The notes beneath the pieces are model-generated. The model was not told where the DNA came from, made no database searches, and was given only the letters and a program-made list of their open reading frames with translations. A stretch of DNA of 64,000 nucleotides, taken from the NCBI GenBank assembly GCA_941918925.1, contig OW799234.1, forward strand, positions 124,953,395 through 125,017,394, in the 5' to 3' direction. How positions within the stretch are numbered: position 1 is the stretch's first letter; each line of letters begins with the position of its first letter. The stretch is from Phyto melanocephala. Taxonomy: Eukaryota > Arthropoda > Insecta > Diptera > Rhinophoridae. The position numbers and the translations under genes are program-made. Of this stretch, positions 50,001 to 62,000 are shown piece by piece.

Positions 50001-53000
50001 AAATGTTCTCAGAATTTTATGCGTCAATTCCTACTCTTTGGGTGTGTGTGGGTATGTGTCTACGTTAAATAGATTCTTGTCTTCTCTGTCGCCAGTTTGT
50101 CGAGAAAAATCTTCATGTTTATTTTGCGTAAGATCATCACTATAATCTTTATAACATAAATAATCTACTGCGTTTCCTTCTACGACGTCCGTCCACAGTA
50201 TGCGTGACTCACTTTTTGAATTCTTAAAATTTTAGTGATTATTGAGAACATGAAAATTGTCCGTCAGTGTGTGTGTGTGTGTATCTGTCCTTAAAATGAG
50301 CACGATCTTTATGATTATCATCATTATCATCATCATCGTTATTATCATCATAATCATGTGTGTCAAAAAAGTGGGGGATGGCTTTAAAATATAAAAAAAA
50401 AACTTAAAAATAAAATGTTATTTTTTCTGGTTCTTAAGCATTTATTTTTGTTGTTGTCACAGTTGAATGACAGTTTTTGACAATTTGTGTAAATTTTTGA
50501 AATATTTGTTTTCATTGTTTATTTTGGGACTTGGTTTTATATTGCAAATGTTTTTGTTTTAAATATTGTAAATTGACAGGTGAATTATATATTGCAAATT
50601 ACACTATTTATTAAGAGATTTTTGTCACATTTTAAATTGTGTTTATGCCAAAGCTTTAGCCAACATTCTATTTTAAAAGGAAGTAAGAATTCGTTTGTAT
50701 CAAATCATAAATACCCTCTCAACTGACTGCATGGTGATAGTAAGATTTTTAGCCAACATTCTATTTTAAAAGCAAGTAAGAATTCGTCTGTAACAAATCA
50801 TAAATACCCTATCTACTGACTGCATGGTACTAAGAAGATTTATAAAAATGATAACATCTGAAATTTCCTCAAACATTTTTTTTAATTTGGAGTGACTGAT
50901 TAAAAATTTTCATACAAAGTTTAAGAACGTGTAAAAATTTTTAATTTGAATCTGGGCAATCAATTGTTGTAACACACAAAAATACCGTCAACGTATTAAT
51001 AATGTGATGGCTCTCATTTTTACATGATAAGAAGAAGCTAAGTGATTGGGGTGCAGTAGAATGCTGTATTCACAATTTGTCGTAGGAGTCGAATTCTTCG
51101 TCTTATTCTTCTGATAATTCAACTGATAATTCAACGTTTATATTCTTTATAAAAAAAAACAAATGGCGATCGTTGGTAATCACTTAATTTTTTTTGAATA
51201 ACTCAGCTTAGGTTTTTACGAAGAGAAAAATTTACCATGACCGCCTTTTTAATTTATCGTAAACCGGAGCAAGGCTGGATAGATTTGTATATATTTTTTT
51301 TAAATTATCTTTGAAGGTCAAGAATGGTTCTTACAGAATTTTTTCCCTAAAATTTGAAGTGAGTATGGCACCCACTTTTTATACAAAATACCAAAATTGT
51401 GTCGGGTATTAAAATAACAACTTGCATAGTTGAGATTAAAAAGAGCTAAAAAAATGCAATTGGCGTGGCACCTTCAATATAAAGACAAATTTTATAGAAT
51501 ATTTATTTTTGTTTCATTTGCTTTATTCCAACCAAAAATCGATAGGATCGGGATATACAAATAGAATAACTCATTAAATAATTTATTTCTGAAACAAATA
51601 ATGTTAAAGAGTTCAATCCTGGTATTAGACATTTTAATAAAAATTGTGCAATTCATTCCAGTAAGTCGATAGGATCAAATAGAGGGCATGGTACCTGCCA
51701 TACAAAGGAAATATATTTAATGACATATCTGCTACTCTATAATTGTTATAGGCTTTAAATTCTGCTAAGTTGTCTACGATATCAGTTTTATTTTTTCGGT
51801 CGCAAAATCGACAGGATCGGAGCAGAGGACTTTGTGTCCCCCATACCAAAAAATACATTCGATGTCAATTCTTTTGGTTAAAACTTAGTAAAAACTACAA
51901 TAAAATGAAACAATGTAAATGAAATGAAATAGTAAGGATCGGAGAAGAGGGAGTAATATCCTCATTCAAATGAAATACTATTTATGACAATTATTGCATA
52001 CTTAATAAATGGTGGTAGTTATTATGAACTATATTTGCTAATAAAACAATGCAACAACTTTGTTAGGGCCAGCAAAGCGCTGAGGGTTCTGTTAGCTTTT
52101 TGATAAAATTCTCAAATTGCCTTTAACAGTGATGTCAAAAGACGTTTTAAACATGCATCATCCTAAATTTATTTTTTTGAAGTTTGATGTTCAACTTCAA
52201 AAAGATATTTGTTATAATTAATTAAAATAAATATTTGATTATACAACATCAAATAACCGCAAATTTTTTAAGTTCAAAAATTGTATTCGTTTGATGAAAT
52301 AATTTTTTTTAAATTTATTTTTGAATAATAATTTCGAATTTTGCACAAAACTTTTATTTAACTGAATCAACTTCAAAAATTCACCAGGTGCATTTTATAT
52401 AATTCGGTTTGAGTTTGTTTTTTCAAACCATGGAAATCTTTACTCTTTTGGCTTTAAATCAAACTATGTCGAGAAATTATAAATATTGTTTAGTGGTTTT
52501 AAATTATTCGAATAAATTATAAAAAAATCAACACTTTACCCCTACTTTTATAGGACAGAATGAATTTTTTTGGTCAAACTCTCAAGAGTAATTCTTCTCT
52601 GGCAGATAGATGACAGTCGTATTATTGTAATTACACCTGGCATTTAACAGCATTTTTTGGACATGAGACACTAGATGTGCACACAATTTTTCTGACCTTC
52701 TGTTCTTATATAAAAAAGCTAAAAAAAACATCTTAACGTAATTTGAAGCATTGCAGACACAAATCCTTTGACTATTGAACCGAATAATATGAAAACTTAG
52801 CAACAGAAGTCATTATTGTGTATGGTTTTAGCAGTTCATAGTTAATTCCACAATAAATCATTTGTGAGGAGTCTGCAAAAATATATTTGATTGTCCCTTA
52901 TTAAAATTGCATAGAACAAAATGCTCTAAATATTACCTCAGTTTTAAATATAACCTTAGCTTTAAATATTATCTCAGGAAATAAAACTTATGATATGATT

Positions 53001-56000
53001 ATCTTCTTGTCTTTTTGTTTACTTGGTAGATTGCTTACCTGCACAACCGCATTTTAAACTTTGGCAAAATATGAATTGAAATTAACTAAAAATTTGAACT
53101 TTGACTAAAGGCCGGTGTTTAATTGAAGTTATATATTTTTAACAACTTTACTTTTAATTGATTTTTAGTTTTTAAATAATTTTAAGGAATACTGTTCAGT
53201 TCAGTTCCTGCAACCTATGCCAAAGTAACCGACATACATCCCATCAAAAAAATTTGTCAATTTTTCTTTGAACAGTGCATCTGTTAAAATGCTTAAATTG
53301 TTTGCATTAGAAGGCACAACAAAGTATGTCTTCTGTACTGCTTGTTATTTCAGCAGTTTAAAAAAAGAAGAAGAATATATTTTAATAGAATTTTTTTTAT
53401 ATTTCTTCCATATTTGCTGCTACCTTTTTTTAGCAGTGCGTAAGGGAAAGGCATGATTAAGCTGTTGGTAGGGATAAAATTAGCGGTTGTAAACTGCAAA
53501 AAATAGATCTACGATGTGAGACATCGCATGAAAAAATCATGCCTTCTAGAGGGGCTCCTGGAAGCAGGTAAGCATTAAGTAAGCTATTTAACAAGCACTT
53601 TTTGGTCATGAAGTTTTTTTGGTTTGATGATCTATATATATCAAAGTGAAAATCTGTCTGTGTGTGTGTTAGCTATAGACTCCGAAACCGTAAAGCCGAT
53701 CGGACTCAAACTTTGGCAAGTTGTTGTACACATTTCAGGGAGTGTTTATGGGTGGTAAAAAGTGGGCAATGTCACGCCCATAAAAAAAGTTATAATTTTC
53801 AGCTACTTGAACTTCACCAATTTTTCTGAAAATTTGCGCACATATTGAGCTGTCATGACTATACAATTTTGTGATTAGAAAAGTGGGCAGTGCCACGTCT
53901 ATAAAAAATAAGTTATTATTTTTAGCTATTTCCACGCCTTCCAATGGTTCCCACCAATTTGCCTTTCAACTTTAAGCAACTACAGTTTTCAGTTCGCTTT
54001 GCCTTCGCTATTACCATTAACAAAGCACAATCTCTGCGTGTTGCAGGATTAAATTTGGAAAGTCCATGCTTTTCACATGGCCAGCTGTACGTTGCATGCT
54101 CCAGAGTGGGAACACAAAAAAATCTGTTAATTTTTAAAGCAAATGGAAAAACCACTGGCATTACAATAAAAATCAATAAAATGTTATTTTTAATATATTC
54201 AATTAAAATTCAGAATGCATTGTTATTCATTATGGGGCGTAGCAACGCGCGCCGGGCTTGGCTAGTATTAAATTAGCTCTAAAAAATGGAATTTTTTAAA
54301 CTTGGATTTCCTGAGGAAAAATTTTAAAGAATATATGGAAGCTTTGGCTGATTTTTAAGTTTGCACCAAATTTACGTCAAAAGAAGAAAAATAACTATTT
54401 CAAAAAATAAAATAAAAAATTTACTATACCCAAAGACCATCAAAAATTTTAAGATGATTTACCTTATGAATGCTTTTTTTCATTGTTAGTTAAATATCTT
54501 ATTTAGGGTACAACAAGCACTTATGATTTTAATTATTTAGTTTTCTTAATAACAATGAAATAAGTACATTCTTTGTTACTCTTTCTTGTTTAAAATAGTT
54601 TTTTTGCTTGTATTAATCAAGCCTTGCTTGTTTAAAAAAAAAAAAAAATAAACAAAATATAAAAATCGTTTTTATAAGAAAATCCAGGGGGAAAATTATG
54701 GCATTCGAACGTGATCGAAATTTGAAAATTCTTATTAGAATATCTATACCTAAAGCACAGCGAACTCGACTGTTCGAGTAAAATTTCGATCGTGATCGAA
54801 TGCCGTAATTTGGCCCCTGAGTTTTAATTTAGAAAATATTAAAGAAAAGTGGCAACGTCTTTAATGTTTTCTGCAAAACTAAAGAAAATAGCATTTGGAA
54901 AGTTTGCACACCAAAATAAGATATGTACAAACACTGATTAAATTTTCTATTTGCTCTTCTAAAAACTTTTTTTTGTGTTTAAAATTTAAACCAATTCATA
55001 TTAATCTTTTCATTAATATACAATTCTATTGCCTTTTGAAATTCTTCAAAATGTAAATGTAATTGTCGGTTTATTTAAGCTTTTTTATATTACCCATTTT
55101 ATTCCAATTGGCGTTAAGTCTCAACTCCGGGGAAGCCAGTTTGAAAAGTAGATTATTAACTTGCATGCAAGTATAGAGAATCTGTTTATTAAATTTATGT
55201 GTAAATATTTTTTAAAATTTTCTTTCAGCACAAGTGTTATTAATGTTTTTTGCATATAATTTATAAACAAATTCGTTTGGATATTAAACACTTAAGGGAA
55301 AACGAAATGCGCGTAAATGTCAACGAAATAAGTTAAACAAAGGCGGCGTACGAGAGTTGGAAAGAAAATAATAAAAAAAAAAAATAGCTACCGACAATTA
55401 AAAAAAATAAATATATGAATATTACTTTAGATCGAATATTTTAACAAATTTAATTTTTATTTTCATAGAAAAAAAGAAATGTAAAAAAATAAACGAAACA
55501 ATATGAATACGTGAACAGATTGTCCGCTACTGAGCCAGAAAACAAAGATGACGGAAACATTTTGTTAAAAGTCGCCCATAAACACACAACACGAAAAGAC
55601 AACAGACAATAAACGACAAAAGGACGGCTAGACGGACGCACTGATTGGTGGACGGATATTAAAAAGTAGCGATTTAACAAAATTTACTACAAGATGACAC
55701 ATCAAACAATAAAAAAAAAAAAACATTAAAGCAAAAACAAAAGAAAATAGACCTACTAGACAACACGACGTTTGAAAATCTTGCACTCGTTGTTGAGTTT
55801 TTCTTTTTGTCGGCAGTTTGTTGCATTTTATGTTGTATGAAAGGTGAAGGGCCGGGGCGGCACAAAGAAGAACCATTTTAAAAATAGTGCGTGTTTCTTG
55901 TTTAGTGTGAATTGCACGCAGTTTTCTTTTTGAGATTTCAAAGAAAAAATAGAAAAAATATTTTGAATTTCTTTAAAGATGATGATGAGATTTGAATCTC

Positions 56001-59000
56001 ATCATTCTGTCGGTGATTCATTTGTTTTAGATTGTATTGGTATTTGTGCCGCTGTACATTTGTTTGTGTAGTTTAAATTAGATTTAATTTATTTATTAAT
56101 TGCTACACAATTGTTGCAATCAGCATTTATGCATTTTTCATTACAGTGGGCATTCGAAAATGAAAAAATTTTAGGAATTTCTACTTTGGTTTAGAGATCC
56201 GGATTGTCTCTTATCAAATGTATTATAATATTTTCACGAATTCTCAAACTTGCATTCATTCAAAATATTTATTCTATATATTTTGTATTATCTATAGAAC
56301 TGATATATAAAGACAATAAAAGTGTAGTTTTTTCTATTACTAAAGTAACAGCAGTTTCTTTTGACTATGATTAAAAACTACCACAAGGTAAAACTAAAAA
56401 TTTTAAAAGTGGCAACTAAAAAAAAACAAAACAAAAAAAAAACAATAAAAAAATTCCAAAAATTATTTTATTTAAATTTGACACTTTTTATACCCTTCAC
56501 ACAGTGAAAAAGGGTATACATATACCGGTTTGTCATTGCGTGTGAAATTTCTACAATTTTCATTTCCGACCCCATAAAGTATATATTTTCTGAAAGCTTA
56601 TGAATAGGGGAGTCGATATGAGCAAAAACCCACGACCACCTCGATTTTTTTTCACAAAAACAACATTACAACAACAACAACATACATACATACAAACGTG
56701 TAGAGAAAACGTGGCATCGAATCCCAGCTGAGCCAAAAACATTTTTTTTTTATTTTTTCATATTTTTTTAAAATTTTTTTTTATTTTTTATTTTTTATTT
56801 AATATATTATTTATATATTTATTTTTATTTTTTTTAATTTTTTTTTTGTTTTATATTTATTATATATATTTTAATTATTTTTTTTTAAAATTTTTTTTTT
56901 AAATTTTTTATTTTTTTTAACATACATACGTAAATTTATAATTTTGCAATGGGATGTTTTTATATATGTATGTTTTTTGTATGTTTGTACGTATTTCATA
57001 TGGGATGAATGGTGACACAAACTACTGTTATTGCATGACTACACGTTGTGAAGGGTATATAAGATTCGGCACGGCCGAATATAGCGCTCTTACTTGTTAA
57101 AAGTTAAATAAGCCAGATTTAATTGTTAGAACGTTGTTGTGACCACGTTTTTAATCATTACACACTTTTGGCCCACCGTTTGCTACATACAAATGTGTGT
57201 TTGATATGCACAGCGTATGAGTAATACATTAAACATGTTTTCAGTGTTTTTAATTCTATTCTGCTTTTTTTTGGGTGTAACAAACCACACCATCACCGCC
57301 AACAACAACTACTGCACCAAATGAAAATGTAAATTTTTAGAAAAAGTGTAATTATAAAAAATCTTGGCATAAAACTCAATTGTAATAATAAATAGGGACA
57401 GATCAAAATGCAAAAACAATAGTGATAAAAATAAACAAAAAAAAAAAAAAATAAATAAAATAAATAAATAAATAAACACAAATCAAAACAGTAAATTGAA
57501 TTTTAATTAAAATAAAAATCGACGGCATTCCCGACTAATGACAAATTAAAATGAATTATGCCGCCAAAATCTATTCATTATACTACCCCTTTCTTGTTAC
57601 CGCCTTCCTTTTGGACTGTGCGAAAAACTGATTCATTATAGTTTTGTTTTGATTTTACAGCCATTAATCAACCCCTAACAATCTTTCTTTGTATGTACGT
57701 ATGTACATATATCTATTGCGATTCAAATATTTTGAAATTCATAAATCAGTAAAAGTAGGTATGTACATATGTGCATGTGCTTTTACGAGTATTAGTAGGT
57801 ATTGGCTGCAAAAGTTTTTCACGTTTGATTTAATTTCATGTATATTTTTTTTAATCGAATTATTATTGTTGATAAATTAATGTTTGTTTTTATTACACAA
57901 ATTAAAGAAATATCAAAAATTAAACATCCATAATTTCAATTTCATAATCTTCACGATACAGGCTAATTGCATATTTTATATTTTTTCATCTTTTTTTCCG
58001 AAAGTAAAGTTATAAGTAATTCCAGGTTAATATATACGCTGTGAGTTAGGTAATACATTTCGGCAAAGAATCGTGGAAATAAGTACTCTTTCTTAAGTGC
58101 TCAAGTTTAAACTCGAGATTTATGCCCCGGAATATTATTATATTATTTTTATAATCCCGTTTATGTAACGACTTTTTTCTTAAACAAAAAAAGAAAAAGA
58201 GAAAATACTAGCAATTTGATTACAACTATTCTTTTCAGGATGACTGAATGTTGTGTCTACTTGTTGTTAATTAATATTCATTTGTCTTAATTATACCCTT
58301 CACACAAAAGTGAAAAAGTTTATCATTCCGTGTGAAATTTTTACAATTTTCATTTCCCACCCCATAAAGTATATATTTTCTTAAAGCTTATGAATAGGGG
58401 AGTCGATTAAGCTCTGTCAGTCTGTCCATCTGTCCGTGTGTATGTTGAAATCAACTTGTTGAAGCCCCCCGACATCGCCTGGTGAGGTATTTAAATATCA
58501 AAAATATTTGGGAGTAGATCGGTATTGAAAATCAGAAACATCGGTACATAAAGAACTGAGATATGAGCACTATATTTGGTTGTGCCGAATCTTTTATACT
58601 CACCACCAATTTTGTTTACTTTTAAAGCAAAAAATTTATTATTTTGTTAATAACCGTAATCGCTATGGAATAATCTCTTTATGCTACAATATGTATCACT
58701 CTCATTGTGAAGGGTGGTTAAATTTTAAGAACCGAACCACACCTAAACCAATTTTTTTTCTGCATTTCATTTAATATTTCTCAATTTCAGACTAACTAAA
58801 TTTGAACCATGAAAAGATATACAATCGACCAACGCGTTAAAGTTATTCATTCTTATCATGAAAATGAGCGTTCAAATCAAAATGCATTAAGTGCACTTCG
58901 TGATTCTTTTGGTAAACATAATCGTTCAAATTCGTCCACAGTCGGGAGAATTGCGAAAAATATTTAAATTTCAGCAAAACAGGTCTGTATTAAATGTGAA

Positions 59001-62000
59001 AACATCTGTGAATGCCATCTTAGTTCGTTGAATGGGAAACATTGCTGTTTTTCAGGATAATGTGGCAAAAGAGCAGTCAACTTCGACCCATTATCGTGCC
59101 TAACAATCGAACATCAACATTGCCATTGAAAATTTGGACCATCGGATGGAGGTGTGCCGCCGAGGTCGCGGCGTCCATTTGGTCGATATTTTGTTCCATA
59201 CATAATTGAACTATAGCAATATTATCATAATAACAAGTAAAAGCGCTATATTCGGCCGTGCCGAATCTTATATACCCTTCACAACGTGTAGTCATGCAAT
59301 AACAGTAGTTTGTATCACCATTCCATATGATATACGTACATACAAATAAAAAACATACAATATAAAAACATCCCATTGTAAAATTATAAATTTACGTATG
59401 TATATTAAAAAAAAATTAAAAAAAAAAATTAAAAAAATATTTATTTATTTAAAAAAAAATTAAAAAATATTTAAAAAAATTTAAAAAAAAAAATTAAAAA
59501 AAAAATTTTTTTTTTAAATAATTAAATTAAAAAAAAATTAATTAAAATATATATAATAAATATAAAACAAAAAAAAATATTTAAAAAAAAATTAAAAAAA
59601 ATAATAAAAATATAAATAATATATTAAATAAAAATAAAAAAAAAATATAAAAAAAATTTTTTTGCCTCAGCTGGGATTCGATGCCACATTTTCTCTTACC
59701 AGTATACACGTTTGTATGTATGTATGTTGTTGTTGTAATGTTGTTTTTGTGAAAAAAAATCGAGGTGGTCGTGGGTTTTTGCTTATATCTCAGTTGTTTA
59801 TGTACCGATGTTTCTGATTTTTAATACCGATCTACTCCCGAATATTTCTGATATTTTAATACCTTACCCGAGTCCAGGCGATGTCGGGGGGCTTCCAAAA
59901 GTTGATTTCAACATACACTCGGACAGACGGTCAGACGGACAGGGCTTAATCGACTCCCCTATTCATAAGCTTTCAGAAAATATATACTTTATGGGGTCGG
60001 AAATCAAAATTGTAGAAATTTCGCACGGAATGACAAACCTATATATACCCTTTTTCACTGTGTGAAGGGTATAAAAAGAAATGACAACAATATCCTAAAT
60101 AATTTGTGTTTTATTCAAAATCAACATTGGCCCTTAAAATTTAACCACCCTTAATAACTTCGACGTGCTATAAAAATGTTTTCGTAAAATTAGTCTGTCA
60201 GTGAAAGTGGGCGTTTAAGTAGGCGAGTCAATAAAGTTCCTGCTAATAAATAAAACTTAGATATTTCAATACAGTCCTTTATTCTTCCAAAAATTTTGTC
60301 CATAGAGGAATTATATGAATTTAAGATAAACCGTTATACGGGGGGGTAGGCATCAAAATGGGCGTGTCACCCAAATTTTTTGGCATTAAAAAGAAAGATA
60401 AATGTAGCCAATTATGCCATCAATTTTGTCGCTTTTATGAGCTTTTAAATTTCATTGACAGTAGATAATGTGAAAAGTGGGCGTAATAGTAGGCGTGTCG
60501 AAGTTGTTTATGCCAATAAATAAAACTTAGATATTTCATTATAGTCCTTTAATCTTTATTCATGAAGAAATTACATGAATTTGAGATAAAGCGTTATATG
60601 GGAGGTGGGCGTGTCACATTTATTTTCCGTTAGTACAAAGCCTTTGCCCAAAAAGCAATGCTTGCAAAATTTTAGATTCAAACATGCAATTTTGTCAGTT
60701 ATATTTCGTTTTAAGTTTTGAATATACCAAAAAATACACTATGCCCATTTTCAATTCCAAATAAATCTTGTGTATAAGAAATATTCTGGCAAAATTGAAC
60801 CACCTAGCTTTTTCGGACGGACATAGAAAGAGTTTCAAAAAATTAAACCCCGATTTAAAAAAATATGTACTTAATGGGGTCGAAAATGGACATTTCGATG
60901 TGTTACAAACGGAATGATAAAATTAATTTATCCCCAAATAATTTTTTTGGTGGCGGGTATAAAAAGGTAAAACCTAACTTAAGAAAAATTGTATCATTGT
61001 AAAAATAGTCTGGAAACTTTTCTTTGTAAGTTGTTACACGATGTGTTAACTTATATCTAGTAGCTCATTTTTAAACTAACGGATCTTCTGTTAGATTGTT
61101 TAAGATCATAAAAACATTTCATGTGAACACGAGGATTGATCCGTTAGTCGATTTGACAAAAGCATTTTTAAATTTCTATGTTTTAAGCATACAAAGTCAA
61201 ATGAATGATTTTTAGAATCGAGTTAAAGTTACAGCCATCATTTTGTTTGCGAAAAGCTTTTTTGAAGCAATTCTTTAAATTGTGATATGACTAGAAAATT
61301 AAGTAAATTTAACGTGAAATTTCTTAACTGAAAACAATATATATCTATTTTAATATAATAAAGAGAAAATGAAAATGTTTGTATATTATGAGATATCTTG
61401 GTAAAAAAATAAAAGAAATAAATATAAAATAAAATACATTTGACATCAAAATATAGAAAAGTAAAAACGAAATTTAGTTGAAACTTTGTACGAGCAATAT
61501 TGACGACAGTACCTTATTACAGCCAAAAATAGTTACGATCAGAGCAGAGATAGTGTAATTCCCCCACGAATGACATTCTTTTTGTCACAGTTATATAATA
61601 TCTAACTAATGGCGATAGCAAAAATGTTTATATTTGTTTAAATGTGCAATAGTACCGGGTGTTATTTATAGAGGTATAACACTTTAAGTTGGCAACATTT
61701 TTTTAACTGGCGGCCATTTTGTCAGCTGTCAAGTGATTTATGTAAAGTTTGGTTTGGCATTTTAATATGAATAGACTGACGCCTGAACAACGCTTCCAAA
61801 TAATGCAAATTTGTTTTGAAAATCATGGTTCTGTTCGAAATACGCATCGCTCTTTACGTTCTTTTTACGGTCAGCATAATCGTTCATCAATTTCGTATGA
61901 GTGGACATAACAATAAACAAAACTGCCATATTTGAAGTGATGATAATCCTTAAGTGTATGTTGAGACACTGTTATATTAAGAAAAACGGACTGCTTGGTG

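Larger units (their letters stand above)
58571..60965 (-). mobile_element. Older divergent DINE-like element interrupted by later insertions
   Basis: The left end (TATATTTGGTTGTGCCGAAT, then TATACTCACCACCA) and the right end (TTTTTTTGGTGGCGGGTATA) are inverse. Near the right end GGGGTCGAAAATGGACATTT and ACAAACGGAATGA are diverged versions of the mini-me-like core. Between lie two tandem units of about 271 bp (starting near 60206 and 60477, each GTGGGCG..TAGGCG..GTC), like the central repeats of DINE-1. Host pieces are 58571-58710 and 60152-60965. Confidence 0.6.

Noticed and set aside
55300..55900. Slightly GC-richer stretch in the Tak1 intron as a hidden exon
   Set aside because: Several short frames exist but none has a convincing splice pair or known motif.
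36750..56730. tRNA B-box-like TCGAATCCCAGCTGAGCC text in DINE-like copies
   Set aside because: It resembles a pol III B box, but no A box lies at the right distance and no tRNA-like head is present; it is a conserved block of the family, so I did not call these SINEs or tRNAs.
59077..59376. 99-codon minus-strand ORF
   Set aside because: It spans the junction between the mariner remnant and the inserted DINE-like copy; the mariner is coded on the opposite strand.
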